Shown here piece by piece: positions 23,641 to 35,370 of a stretch of DNA of 64,000 nt (position 1 is the stretch's first letter; the number at the start of each line of letters is the position of its first letter). The notes below the pieces were generated by a model. The model was not told where the DNA came from. It ran no database searches and saw only the letters and a list, made by a program, of their open reading frames with translations. A program made the translations under genes and the position numbers. Location: the NCBI GenBank assembly GCA_020543525.1, contig JAHYIO010000031.1, positions 1,922,001 to 1,986,000 on the forward strand, given 5' to 3'. The DNA is from Coriolopsis trogii (taxonomy: Eukaryota; Basidiomycota; Agaricomycetes; Polyporales; Polyporaceae).

Positions 23641-24824
23641 ATGCAGTTTTCATTCGTTGCCGCCGCGGTTCTTACTGCTGTCCTTTCAAGCGCTTCTGTA
23701 CGCGCAGAACAGCACATCATCCGTTTCGAGAATAAGTGAGTGGAGTACATTAGGAGTAGGGTTTACAACAAGCTGCTTATACGCCAATCTCGTAGATGTG
23801 GCAAGGGAACTGTGAGTAACGCCACAAGAGGCGATCTCTTGTGAACACTCGCTAATCCGGGACACGGTAGCCCCAACTCATTCAGGGCGGTAAGCTCCTC
23901 TCCACCGGTGAGGAATATGTCCATAATGGTCCCTTCTCCGCTGGCATTGCGTGAGTGGTCCTCATCTCATCTACCGTAAGGATACTGATGCTGTTATCAT
24001 CCAGGTACTTGCAAACTGGTGAATCCTCCCCTTCATGTCCCAATCTGTATACGCCTACTGACAGGGGATGGTATTGCAGGCGAATGTCTCTTCAATGGCG
24101 AGGGCTGCACCCTGCTTGAGATGACCCTTGTCAACCCGACGGCACCTGGCGCTGGCTCCTCCACGGACATCAGTCTGATCACACCTCACGCGTTCAACGT
24201 GGAGGCGTCTTTCAGGTACGTGGCTTCCAAACCTGTGCTGTGAATGCTTGACTCATGGACGTATGTCGCAGCTACTTTGGAGGCTGCACTGGCCAAGGCA
24301 CCATCTGCAGCAGCGCCAACTGCAAAACCGCGTTCTTCCAACCTAACGACAACCAGGTCCAAGTTCAGTGCCAGAGCACCGACGTATGAAAACGCCCTCT
24401 ATCCACGTCCTCTTCCGTCTGACTGATAGCCTTCGGTCAGGTCAACCTGCTCATCACCTTCTGCGGCGACGCTACAACATCTGCCGCGCTCTCCAACGGG
24501 TCTAAGCCGGTCTCGTCCTCGGTCCTCTCGCACAGCTCTGCTGCAGCGACGCATTCTTCGCACTCATCCGTGGTCTCCCACGCGGCCTCCAGCACCCATG
24601 TCGCCACCACCAGTGCTGCTCCGAGTGCTCCCACCTCGGCGATCGTGAACGCTGTTTCGACGGCGTCGTCCGCGACCCCTGCGGCGTCCTCTGGCCTGTG
24701 CCACGCGGGCTCTCGCCGCCGTCGTCGCTCTGCCGAAGCTGAGCAGACGAAGCGCTCGTCTACCGTTCACCGTCGCCACCACGCACGCAACGCGGAGGCT
24801 GCGAAGCGTGGCGCTTCCATCTAG
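23641..24824 (+). CDS. Small secreted Cys-rich protein (fungal glycopeptide-like) with Ser-rich basic tail
   Basis: The signal peptide MQFSFVAAAVLTAVLSSASVRA is followed by a Cys-rich domain of about 150 residues: RFENKCGKGTPQLIQGG, YLQTG, CLFNGEGC, MTLVNPT, HAFNVEASFSYFGGC and VNLLITFCGD. I recognise this as the small secreted glycopeptide-like family common in Agaricomycetes, with a faint thaumatin-like pattern; no biochemical role is established for it that I can state. Seven short exons build the domain, all in frame. The domain is followed by about 75 Ser/Ala/Thr-rich residues, probably O-glycosylated, and then a strongly basic end with five consecutive Arg and two Lys-Arg sites (EQTKR, AEAAKR) close to the terminus GASI. 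The basic tail is unusual for this family and may be a Kex2-processing region. Confidence 0.8.
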
Positions 24825-25530
24825 ACTCTCTGACCCTTCACTGTCCGCCATCCTCACCTGCCTGAGATACGCCAGACGAACGACACCCACACTCTCATAC
24901 TCACACCACGTCGTGATGTCACCACTCATTTTCACTCACCTCTCGTTTCTTCTCGTGCTCCCTGTCCCTGCTATCTCGCTGTCCTGTCGTATCTATCGTT
25001 CGTGACGGGCTCACGACTTCACTGTTTCAAGTTCCTCGCCCGGGTCTCTCGCTTGCGAGAGGTTCTGCACTACGGGTGCTCTGCCGCATCACGATATAGA
25101 CATGCAAAGCCTCCTTTCTGGTATCGACGACCGCGCACGCCCTGGTTAGGGGAAGGAATTTGTCTACGCACGCATACATATACGGCACGATGTACCGATG
25201 CACTGTAACGCTGTCCCTGGCTCGCGGTTATGTTTTTGCACGTCTCGGCGGCTTGTTGTAGTTATTTGTAGCTTATGCCACCCATCGTCCAGCGGCCATG
25301 GTGCCGCTGAGGGCAATATAGATGCTCATGTTGTTTGTATTCAGATTATGAGGGCTTGGTGTAGCACGAAAATGAGGTGTACATGGTATCTCGAAGTAGG
25401 TACTTGTCAGAGAGTAGCGAGCGCCAGTGCGAGAGTCAATCGGCAAACTCCGAGACACCCCAACTCGCTCTTAGCGCCAATATCTGTACATGTCGGCGAG
25501 TCAACTTGGCAAGCAACCTCCTTGTCTTTC
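24825..25530. other. Intergenic region left of the inverted repeat
   Basis: Contains the 3' UTR of the secreted-protein gene. From about 25430 onward, short blocks still match the mirror position near 39190 weakly, so the ancient duplication may have been larger than its present well-kept core. Confidence 0.4.
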
Positions 25531-25555
25531 CGGTGCGTTGTTGTGACACACTCGA

Positions 25556-25563
25556 TATTTAAG
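25556..25563 (+). promoter_or_regulatory. TATA-like box of the left F-box gene
   Basis: TATTTAAG, 75 bp before the start at 25638. The mirror position in the right arm reads TATATGAG. Supports choosing the ATG at 25638 rather than any upstream non-ATG opening of the frame. Confidence 0.5.
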
Positions 25564-25637
25564 TCAGTGTCCTCAGTTCCCCACCTGGATGTACTAGATT
25601 GCTAGTCTGGTTGTGCAAACCCCTCACTCCTACCCCG

Positions 25638-27407
25638 ATGACACCGCCAACATCGCCTACTACGCCTACCCGATATGCACTCTTTGGCCTTGAGGACCGC
25701 GAACCATGGGACTCGGAGAACATACTCACGGCGGAAGAACGTCATCTCCTACAGACACTTCCATCGCCAGAGTGCCAGTCATGGATATCAGCAAGGGTCT
25801 CTTTATACGAGAGGCGCATCCAAGCACTCCGAGCGGCCCATAACGATATAATCAGTCCTGTACACCGACAGCTCCCACCGGAAGTCCTCCTGGGGATTTT
25901 CTCCTGGAATTGCAACCCTCGCTCTGAGTCGCTGATTAGGCATCTGCCGGTCTTGCACGTCTGTCGGAAATGGCGGCAGCTGATCCTTCGCACTCCCGAT
26001 TTTTGGGCTTCCACTCTCTCCATCCCTGGAATGCTTTACTTGTCCGAAACCGACGACACGCAATCCGTCGAAAATCGCGAACGCCTGGAACGTCTTCTGG
26101 AGCTTTCTGCCCCACGGCCTTTCCGCGTCAGCTCAATCTGGCTTACGCCTACTGTTCGTACTCTACTCCAGCCTCACCTGTCTCGAGTATCTGCGCTCGT
26201 CGTTGAGGTCAGCCATACAGAAGAGACTGCTCTGATATCCATGCTCAAGCTAGGGATGCCCATGCTTCAAGAGCTTTCCATCTCCCATCATGATGACTCG
26301 GACCATGACATTGAAGTACTCGGCGCGGAAGAAGAAACACGACAGTCACTTGCCACAGCCGCGATAGTACCTCGATTGCGATCTTTGAAGATGCCCGGTA
26401 CATTTCTATTCATGCATGTCGACATCTCTGCCCCTGCCCTCTCATCGCTCACGGTATTGGGTTGCTTGTGCGGGTGTCAACCGCTGCCTGGGCATGATGT
26501 GCAGGACATGTTGACACTGCTCCATCGTTATCCTCTTTTAACGCACTTCGAAATACAATTCCATTACCGGGCGACGGCAACGGCCATCGTACCGACTAGC
26601 GCTACGGCCCTGCATGTCAGGCTGCCCCATCTCCAGCACCTCCACGTTGGAAACTACATCCCGACAAGCTTCGTGTCCGCCCTTGCTTCCCGACTTTCTC
26701 TCCCACCCGAAGTGTCGCTCTCCGCCCATGTGAGACCCGAGATGACTGAGATCGTCCCACTCGCGATCCGTACTCTCCCTATGATGTCAAGCTTTGACCA
26801 CGTAGTCCTCTACGTCCGCGCGGACTTCTATGATCCGCAATACAACATCAAGTGTTTCCAAAAAGGCCGCACACGCTTGCGCATCGACTCCGCATCCAGG
26901 CTGCAACTGTCTGTCGGGAACGTACTGTCCTTGTTCCCTCCCACACCATCGGTGTCTTCGCTCGACCTGGAGGTGTACACGGCAGACACAGACGCGTACG
27001 CGGAAGAACTACTGCGCATCTTCTCCCACCTCACACATCTCTCCGTGAAGTGCGGCGGCGCATCCCCGAAGGCCCTGATGCAAGCACTCTGTCATTGTGC
27101 GACTCCGAGCGCCTCGGACGCCGCTCCAAGTGTCCCTTGTCCCGCTTTGAAATCGCTGGAGGTGAGTTGGGCGATCAGCCTGGACTACGCGGAGGGATTC
27201 CCCGCTGCATGCGATGCGATGAGCGTGGCCCTTGCCCAGCGGGCAGCGCTGGGAGCACGCATGGAGAACTTCAAGTTCTCGTGCAGCGGCCTTCGTTTCG
27301 CGGAGCGGGCCGGAGTGGAGGTGGGCAAGGCGAAGGGCGTGAGGCATGCGCTGAAGGAACGGTTTGCGCCGTTTGTGGATCACGTGGCCGTCAAAATCAA
27401 ATATTAG
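25638..27407 (+). CDS. F-box protein, left-arm copy
   Basis: Probable substrate adaptor of an SCF ubiquitin ligase. A single exon gives 589 residues. The N-terminus is MTPPTSPTTPTRYALFG, and this ATG is the first shared with the mirror copy. An F-box lies at about residues 78-125: QLPPEVLLGIFSWNC, LPVLHVCRKWRQLILRTPDFW. A leucine-rich, repeat-like C-terminal region follows (PHLSRVSALVVEVS, MPMLQELSISHHDD, VPRLRSLKMPG, LPHLQHLHVGNY, FSHLTHLSVKCGG), typical of the large F-box families of Agaricomycetes. The gene is convergent with the aspartic protease, with 255 bp between stop codons. It differs from the right-arm copy at about two dozen residues, eight of them packed into one 15-residue stretch near residue 510. 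Substrate unknown. Confidence 0.87.
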   Translation: MTPPTSPTTPTRYALFGLEDREPWDSENILTAEERHLLQTLPSPECQSWISARVSLYERRIQALRAAHNDIISPVHRQLPPEVLLGIFSWNCNPRSESLIRHLPVLHVCRKWRQLILRTPDFWASTLSIPGMLYLSETDDTQSVENRERLERLLELSAPRPFRVSSIWLTPTVRTLLQPHLSRVSALVVEVSHTEETALISMLKLGMPMLQELSISHHDDSDHDIEVLGAEEETRQSLATAAIVPRLRSLKMPGTFLFMHVDISAPALSSLTVLGCLCGCQPLPGHDVQDMLTLLHRYPLLTHFEIQFHYRATATAIVPTSATALHVRLPHLQHLHVGNYIPTSFVSALASRLSLPPEVSLSAHVRPEMTEIVPLAIRTLPMMSSFDHVVLYVRADFYDPQYNIKCFQKGRTRLRIDSASRLQLSVGNVLSLFPPTPSVSSLDLEVYTADTDAYAEELLRIFSHLTHLSVKCGGASPKALMQALCHCATPSASDAAPSVPCPALKSLEVSWAISLDYAEGFPAACDAMSVALAQRAALGARMENFKFSCSGLRFAERAGVEVGKAKGVRHALKERFAPFVDHVAVKIKY

Positions 27408-27661
27408 GTCTCGATGTCCCATGATTGGTGCGGCTTGTGTCCGTAGCGTTGGTCGGCATCCTCACTGTGACTGTCCAAGAGGAACATGTTTGCAATACTC
27501 CCCGGATGCACTATCGCCCGAGTGCACGGACATGGTGCTGAGCCCAAGGCGTACGGAGGTAGAATGATGTATAGAGGCGACTATGAGAGTACAGTGAGGA
27601 CTACTGGGCTCCTGGCCCAATATACAACAAGAGAAAAACTGGAACAAATTGTCCGTCCGAG

Positions 27662-29237
27662 CTACTTGAGCTGAGCGAAGCCAACAGTGTTCTGCTCAAA
27701 CGAGAACACAGAGTACACGTTCTTCATGAAGCTGCAAGATATGACACCCATTAGCTACCACGCTCACCGACACAAACACATTTGTTCAAGGATACTCACC
27801 TGTCCCCAAGGAGCCATGTGCTAGCACCAAGCCCGAGGTCCTGCCCTGCAATAGCCCCGACGCAGTTCTTCGCATCGACCTGGCCGAGATTGAAGTTTGC
27901 AGCCGAGATCGCCCAGCTCTTCCCGGTGCCCCAAGCAAACGCGACAGAGGGAGGCGAGGCGCAGGGGTACGTGTAGAAGCCGTTCTTGGAGTCGTAGACT
28001 TTAGAACCAGGGATGCTTGCGTAGAGAGCCTTGACTTGGCTCGGAGGGCCGTAGATGATGGTCGTGCCCGAGTCCATAATCGTCTGGATGTTGTTCACCG
28101 CAGTCTGAGAGAGCAAGTCATGGTCAGTACGTCGCGCGTAGTGAGAAATACAGGGATGGCCACTGACCGTAGAGCCGACCTGCACCTTCGCATTCCCGAT
28201 CTGCCAGAAACCTCTGCTCGTGACGGGATGCGTCTCGATCGAGCCGGTGTAGAGCTTCGAGTTCGCACCACCGAGATACAGCTCCGAACCAGTCTTGGCG
28301 AGCTTGAACCCGAACGTGGCTGCAGGAAGAGCGCCCTGCGCCTTCGCGGTGTTCACGAACGGGCTTTGTTGGAGGTTCGAGAGCGCGGGGAACGCGAGGC
28401 CGAGGATCCCGTCCAACGCCTCTCCCGCGAACATCGACGACATCGTCGTCACCGGTGAGAAGTACTGGCCGGTCGCGCGGATGCCAGCAACGGAGACCGT
28501 GTCGGTGTAGACGGGTCCGGAAACGGACGATCCGTCGCCGTACAGGATGGTGAACGTGCCGGACTTGCGTGCGCTCGTCGTCGACTTGGCAGCGTTGTAC
28601 CTGTTTCTGGATTTGCACACCGAGCTCGTGCAGTTGATGGAAGGCACCCAGAGGTCCGCAGAGCCAGCTGCATAAGGAGTGAGCATGCAGATTTACGAGA
28701 GTCGGGAGACGGGTACGTACTGTCAAAATCAATGGCGAACGACTGCTTGTTGCTCCCGATCGTGATGGGGCCCGTCCAGAACTGGTCGTTTGCCTGATTA
28801 GTGAGTGACTCTGACTGCCGTTTCTCGGGCATGCTCGATAGGCTGAGGGCAGCCTGAGAGTAGTTCGCGATGGGAATGATATGTGCGCCCTGCGGCTATC
28901 TTATGAGATTCTGCAAACGTATGGGCATCGCCATCGAGACTCACTTCAGGCAAGGCATCAGAGCCCATGTTGCGCTTCAGATTCAACAAGTTCCTGCGGT
29001 GCTTGCTGCAGAGGACCGAGTTAGTTCGTCCATGAGGCACAGTGTGAGATAACGAAAGACATACTTGCGATCACGCACGACCTGCTTCACGGCCTTGGAG
29101 TGATCAAAGTATCCTTGCGAGGTTGCAAGCTCGTTGCGATTTTGGAAAGGGATGCTGGTGCCGAGACCGTTCATGAGGGGCGTCGCAGACGCAGAGAGGG
29201 CCATAGCCAGGATGATCAAGCTCGACTTGATGAACAT
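27662..29237 (-). CDS. Secreted A1 aspartic protease, left-arm copy
   Basis: Pepsin-family acid endoprotease, secreted. Signal peptide MFIKSSLIILAMALSASATP, then a propeptide and mature domain. The first catalytic motif DTGSADLW is assembled across an intron; the flap is YGDGSS; the second motif is MDSGTTIIYGP; the end is FMKNVYSVFSFEQNTVGFAQLK. Five or six short introns keep frame. The mirror copy at 35371-36951 is nearly identical; differences include Asn here for Lys in the propeptide site FQKR, Met for Ile before the second DSG, and Leu for Ile in NFNLGQVD. Loss of the Lys-Arg pair could change propeptide cleavage. Related to the 7.3 kb protease but lacks its extra intron. Confidence 0.92.
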
Positions 29238-29536
29238 TTTGCTGTTATTTTAGGGGTTGCTGAAGAGTGGCAGTGTGAGGTAGGAAAGTGATGGTACCTA
29301 CTCTTCGTCGAAGAGGGCTGCTCTTATGCTTCCTCGACGTACATCCGACCTTGCGCTGTCCCCAAGGTGACCGCGTATATGATAGGGGCTATTCCGGTAG
29401 GGCATGTGGGTATGCGTCCATGGTTCTGTGTGGCTAAGCCTCGTCGAAGGATCTTCCTACTAGATGGGCCGCATTGTAACAAGTGACGGATACGGATCGT
29501 TCCGGCGTGTTGCCCGTCCGATACGTAGGCCTAGTT

Positions 29537-30404
29537 GCGAATCTCGCCAGACATGAGTAGAAGGAGGCCGAGCAACGCTGTGTGGAATGATATCAATTTT
29601 GACAAGAACGGAATGAGCACATAATCAGCCTCGTTGTGAACTCGGGCTGAATGATCGTGTGACTGGCAGCGGGAGCGCGGGGATTTTCATCGAGTCCCGT
29701 CCCAGCCGGTGTCTCTCTGACTACATATATAGCACGAAATTGTCAGTACGGCTGTGATAGACCTAGTCATTTTTTCAGACGACGTACAAACCTATGAGAT
29801 AGACAGGTGACATACGACGAACCTTTGTCCTTGCGCGCATGCGAATCAATCCAGCGCAATTATGCTGGGCCTCCATCTGTATGCATATAGCTCTCGCTGT
29901 GTAAGATTGTTTGACCAAAGAGGGAGAGTTGCCAAAGATCTAAACTGAAACTGAAACTGAAACCGATCGGCAGGGTCCCTGAGTGTCGATTGAGGCTGAT
30001 CGGTTGCTACACTCGGAGGCAAATGTGCGATGACGCAGTTGAGGCCATCATGGCTGAAACCACTCGCAGAGTTCAGAATCTCGCGAGTGTTTGTTGAACT
30101 TTCACGCGCAGAGTAGCTGGTAATACCTATACCTGGGTAAGTACAACCGTAGCAGCATCCGCGAAGCGCCGATGGCGACCACAAATAGGCGACAACAGAA
30201 AGACGAACATGCGCCCTGCACGAGGCCCTGGCCGTCTCCCGCTCGACCCAAAGTTCATCTTCGCTGTGTGACCTCACTCCGCCTCATATCTCCCCGCTTT
30301 TCTCTCGGATACCTCGTTCTCTCTCTCTGTCCTCTCTGCTGTATCTTTACGACCTACCCATCTACGAACAACCCTAACTCGAACGGAACAACCAATCAAA
30401 CTCC
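29537..30404. other. Left part of the inverted-repeat spacer
   Basis: Non-coding. Includes a short tandem GAAACT repeat near 29945-29966 and, toward 30404, a C/T-rich tract before the next gene, likely its promoter. Confidence 0.4.
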
Positions 30405-33400
30405 ATGTCTGCCCTCGGCGCCGGTCCCCAGGGTTCATCCCTCCATACCCTCATGATGCGGTCTAGCACTCCCGGTACGCCTCATGGCCCCTTCATACCC
30501 ACCCATGCGTTAGTTTGACTCCCCACCATCACCATGCAGCATCCAATGAGAAGGGTGCGACGAACGTGTTCTCAATCACATTCCCTTTGCTGATCTCCGC
30601 GCGCCTCCTGCAGTCCTCCTCTACCTCCAGGGCATGGAAGAAGCCCCGCCGGAGGATGATAACGCGAGCTCCACTGGTCTCCGCTCCCCGCGCACGAAGA
30701 GCAAGGCTCCGAGCAGTGTCAGGCAGCTGGATGACTTTCCGGAGGGCGAGAACGGTGAGGACATCAGGTCTGACATCCAAGAACATCCCTCCGAGCTCGG
30801 ACGAACGATCCCCATTCACACTACAGGCATTGTAAGTGTCCATTCTGCGTTTGCCCTCGGGTGACCGTTGAGCTCGCCTCGTAGCCCGAGCATGAGCCAG
30901 GCCCTGACGACCCGCCCGGTCCCAAATTCGAATCCTACGGCTCTTCATTTGGCAACTTTGGCCCGCTGCCCCGGGAGAGTTATAACGGGAGGAACGGCAT
31001 CGTCAGTGCCTGCCCTGCTCACTCTCCTTCCTTCCACACTATCTGACGCCGACCGATCGCCAGGCCAGCCCCTCAAAAGCTGCTGCAGTCCCTCTGCCAG
31101 AAACATCTCTCGGTGCTCCCGGCTCCCCAACTGAGAGCCATCCCAATCCGTTTTCGGTAATGTTCCCTCCCGTTTCTACACCGCGACGGGCTCTGACAAG
31201 GTCATAGCAATTCGGAATGGCCCCAGCAGGAGTGACGGGCATCGCCGGCGCGCCCAGCGGCGTAGGCTCGCGGAGTCGCCACGCTGCGTCCACCAAGGCG
31301 TCCCATAAATCGCCTTCTGTGGCTGAGAATGGCGTATGTGGCATCCCACCAGCTGCGATCACGCCGGATACTTACCTCCAACGGTCCAGCTACTCTCACC
31401 CAAGGCCCCCTCGCGCGCGCTGTCGCCCACGCGCACCGCGACCAACGGCGGTGCGGCTCCAGAACGGCCCTATTCCCCGCGCACGGCCGCTTCGCAGAAC
31501 CAGTCGGTCAAGTCGCGCAATACGCAGAAGACCCAGCGCACTGCGTATCCCCCTCTCCCGGAATCTGCTGTGGATGACGGCCAGCGGACGACGAAGGCGT
31601 ATTCTATTGCCCCGTCCGAGTCGGCTTCTCAGGCTGGATCCCGAAGACTGCGCCAGCAACAGCAGATGTTGGAGCAGCAACAGAGGGAGCAGGAGCAGCG
31701 CGAGAGGGAAAGGGAAAGGGAAAGAGGTCACACCCCGTCACACAAGCCTTCGAAATCAGTGAAGAGCACGACTGAGGTAAACGGGCATGGGCCTTCCGGA
31801 GGCACCGCCTACGCGAAGTCGCAGAGTGCTGGTGAGTCGATTCCTCGTATGGTCACGCAAGGCTGTCTGACACCCGTCATGCAGCGAAGTCTCAAGGCCC
31901 CATGTCGCCCCGGAGCCAGGCTACTTCCATCCCACGGGAGCGGAGCGTCGCGCCGACAGAGGGAGGACGGTCGGCAGCACCTCCCATGTCTCCTACCCGA
32001 TCGAGGCATACTGCGAAGGATCCCGACAGTACACCCACCCCTTCGCGTCCTGCATCTCCCGACGGCCTCAACGCAGAGGAACAACGGATCATTCAAAGCG
32101 TACTGGGTGTACCAAGGACGCGGACATCATACGCACTCTCTACTATGGCTCCCTCGATGCTTGAACCGGAGGTGCAGAACTCGCATTTCCATGACATGGA
32201 GCTCTGCCAGCTTCTGCACGCCCTAGATCAGCCGATGGGCGAGCCTGTCAAGAAGGCGGTACGGAAGGCTGTCAGAGCTCGTGTCAAGAAGCTGGGTATG
32301 AAGTATGACAACGAGGTACGTCATATGCGGCACCATCGCCATACGATGTACTGACTGACATGTGGACTGTTCATCAGTCTATCAAAGCCTACCGCAAGTC
32401 GTATCACGACCACGATCCGTCTGTGCACCTTATCCCCATGCTAACTGGTGCGAGCTCCAAGCGCTCTCAGACTGGACCCGCTGGCCAGGAGCCTCCAGAA
32501 TGGGCAAAGGAGCTCCTCCAGGGCTTCATCAACATGCAGAACCGCATCGACGACCTGGCCCCCAAGATCGAGAAGAGCCTCCGGTCGTCTCGAGGAGGAG
32601 GCTCATACGTGACTGACCGTGACAACTATCCGAACGGCCACCATCACTACCCGACGTCCGAGATGAACGATGGGTATGCCCACAGCCACCTGACGCACAC
32701 CATAGACATCCACCAGCATCCCACTGGTGACGAGTCGATGTATCAGAATGGCGAGGCGGAAATGATTCGGGAGTCTACGCACCTGCACACACTCCCTGGC
32801 TCCATGCATCATCACGATGGGTCACTGCATGATGCTATCCCAGAAGAGGACGTGTATGAAGACGAGGACGAACACCACTACGGGACGACTGACGCCGACA
32901 CGCGCGGGCTCGAGAGCGAATACGCCCCTCACGACCGCGAGAACTCGCCTGGGCAGCAGTATCTCGAACAGGAGCTGTACAAGCTGCGCATCAAGCCTAC
33001 GGGTAGCCAGTCCGTGGCCACGCACAAGACCTGGGAGCTCGCGAGGGACGACGGCGCGGAGTACGAGGATGATGGCGACGCGCAGGCGGCCATCACCGAG
33101 TCTGGCTTGCCCGAGATTCCTGACAACGCCACTGGCAATTACCATGGCCGTGCGGGCTCGCCGCCCCTACCACCCATCCCTCAAGACCGGGTGGACATGG
33201 TGCAGATGGACCACGGGCACATGTGGCAGCAGAACGAGTACGGGAGCGAGCCGCGGACGCTGCCGCCGTGGCAGCGGATCCACCAGCGGCTGCTGAGCTG
33301 GGCGATCGTGTGGCCGATGGCGGAGCTGGACAACGCGGTGAACAGCTGCAATCGGGGGATGCAGGTGGACGAGATCGCGCTGAGCATCTGGTCGACGCAG

Positions 33401-34124
33401 ACGTACAAGCGGTACGTGCGCGCGAAGATGACGGACAGCCCGCCGGGGAGGGTCGATCGGCTGTTCGTGCCGCCGAACATGGCGGACGCGATCAGCACCG
33501 CGGTGTATAATGGACGGCATGGGGACGCGTGTGGGATGCTGAGGGAGCTGTGGGCGCCGTTTGGGCTGGAGGGGATCCCGAGGCTGTTGATCGTGCTGGC
33601 GAAGCATCGAAACGATGATAATCATTGGGTCGTGCATCGGTTGGTGTTCTACTCTTCCTTTCATCGCTTGAGAATCCGGCAATGCTGATGGCTTGGGGTA
33701 GATTCTCGCTTCCTGATGGTTCCCTCACGACTTATGATACCTACCCTGAGCGGTGTCTTCCTGACGGTCGGGTGAGTAACTCTTTGGACGTACTCCTGTT
33801 GCCTCGACTGACATCGGTGTCTAGCCTCTTGGATGGTGGTTCGCCATCCGCATCGCGTGGCCAGACGCTATTTACCCCAGCCCGGACCACCTGATGCAAA
33901 AGATGGTGCGACTGCACCGGCCGATGCAGCTGCCGATCGAGAACTCGGTCGCCGCGGCGGGCATCTGGCGCAATCTGCTGATGGGCTCGCGGGCAGAGCG
34001 CAGCCTCGACCTCGAGCGGTTGCGGGACCTGATCAGCACCGAGGTCAAGAACCTCCGGCAGCGGAAAATCATGGGCAAGCTGTCGATCAGTGGGCAGAGA
34101 CCGAACTGGGAGGACATGAACTGA
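30405..34124 (+). CDS. Large conserved basidiomycete protein of unknown function
   Basis: Starts MSALGAGPQGSSLHTLMMR in a C/T-rich leader context and runs through about ten exons to a stop at 34122. The first half is low-complexity and Ser/Pro/Gln-rich, with a QQQQMLEQQQREQEQRERERERER charged helix. A conserved segment follows (HFHDMELCQLLHALDQP, KKAVRKAVRARVKKLGM), then a His-rich acidic region. The folded C-terminal domain begins WQRIHQRLLSWAIVWPMAELDNAVN and includes LLIVLAKHRNDDNHWVVHRF, TYDTYPE, WWFAIRIAWPDAIYP and EVKNLRQRKIMGK. I do not recognise a named family. The His-Trp followed by Tyr-Asp at a short distance recalls Ulp1-type (C48) peptidases, but no clear Gln/Cys pair follows. 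The gene sits alone between the two inverted-repeat arms. Confidence 0.78.
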
Positions 34125-35075
34125 GTGAAGAACTGGAGAGAATGAAGGACTCGACTTGCCTCGACTGGATGTGGAAGTGATGCGGTTGGTGCTCGATTTA
34201 CGTTAGACGACTTTAAGTTACGACTTCCGCCACGACTGTGATGACGAGGTTTTGCTTCTCCTGACTGGTTCGTGTTGCTGCTTCTCGTTTGCTCCCTTTA
34301 TTCTTCGCTCTGATGTAGGACGTTCGGCGGTGTGTGGATAGGAAAGCCTTGTTGTCCGGGGGAGGATCGACGCGCGCGCGTGTACTTTAGTTGTAAAACA
34401 TCGCGCGTGCTCGTTTGACCCACTCTCCTGCCCTATCTTTTTGGATCGTTTTCTTTATTGCCTTTACCACAGCTTCAATATCTCCTTCATTGACGATCTG
34501 TCAAAGCTCTGCTTACGATACAACTTCCTCCGAGTCGACGATGCTGACTTCCATATATGCCTTCGAATGTTTCTCCTGCTTGGCGGTTGATGAGAGGACT
34601 GTTTTGTGATGTGGAGTAGCTAGGCTAGGTAGCATGTAGATAGTCAGTGGTCTGCTGATTCTATAGACTCCGACCCCGACGTGGACACTTCCTGTGGGAT
34701 GTAATGGTGAGGTCGAAAGTTGTGACACGGCAAGCAGGTGTTCGGCCATTGCCGAAGAAACAAACTTTGTTGACATGAGTGCTACTTCTATTTGATCATG
34801 ACTGATTACCATGTCTATCATCCAAATATGGGATTTGCTGGTTCTGTACTCGTATGTTGTATGCAATTTCAAGCATTGCGAGAGCACTGCTTAGGAAGAG
34901 TGCACGTGTGAAGTACGAGGTGACGTCGCGCCTGATTCTTCGCAGCTTGTTAACGTTTCTGACCTACTGCACAAGCATGTTTAATACCAGCTGAATATCA
35001 GCTCGGACAGTTGTGGAGCTTGCTGACATTGGGCTCGTTTGAGAGCACATCGTATTAAGGACTGGTGGCATATCA
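34125..35075. other. Right part of the inverted-repeat spacer
   Basis: Holds the 3' UTR of the preceding gene. A/T-richer sequence around 34.4-34.9 kb has no supportable frame. Nothing else seen. Confidence 0.4.
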
Positions 35076-35370
35076 AACTGGCCTACGCGTTGGACGGGCA
35101 ACGCGCCGGAGCGATCTGTGCCCGCCACTTGTTACAATACGGTCTACACAGGAAGGCCCTTAGCCGAGGCTCGGTCCCACAGAGCCGTGGACGCATACTC
35201 ACATGCCCTATCGGAATAGCTCCTCTCATATACGCGTTCACCTTGGGGACAGCGCAAGGTCGGATGTACGTCGAGGAAGCATAAGAGCAGCCCTCTTCGA
35301 CGAAGAGTCTGTACCATCACTTTCCTACTTTACACTGCCACTCTTCAGCAACCCCTACAATAACAGCAAA

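Larger units (their letters stand above)
25531..29536. repeat. Left arm of a large inverted repeat (F-box + aspartic protease)
   Basis: About 4.0 kb that recurs in reverse complement at 35076-39076. Coding regions, introns and the 255 bp between the two convergent genes are nearly identical. The outer edges, at 25531-25640 and 29380-29536, match with many substitutions. The arms are separated by a unique spacer of about 5.5 kb. Confidence 0.93.

Noticed and set aside
25599..25637. Longer F-box N-terminus starting at 25599 (and 38990 in the mirror copy)
   Set aside because: Those positions are TTG and GTG; the first shared ATG is at 25638 and 38966, about 75-80 bp after TATA-like boxes in both arms.
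28036..28732. Frames of 140-200 codons antisense or out of phase inside the aspartic proteases (also 35725-36457)
   Set aside because: They recur in both arms only because the underlying protease DNA is duplicated, and they cross the introns of the real gene.
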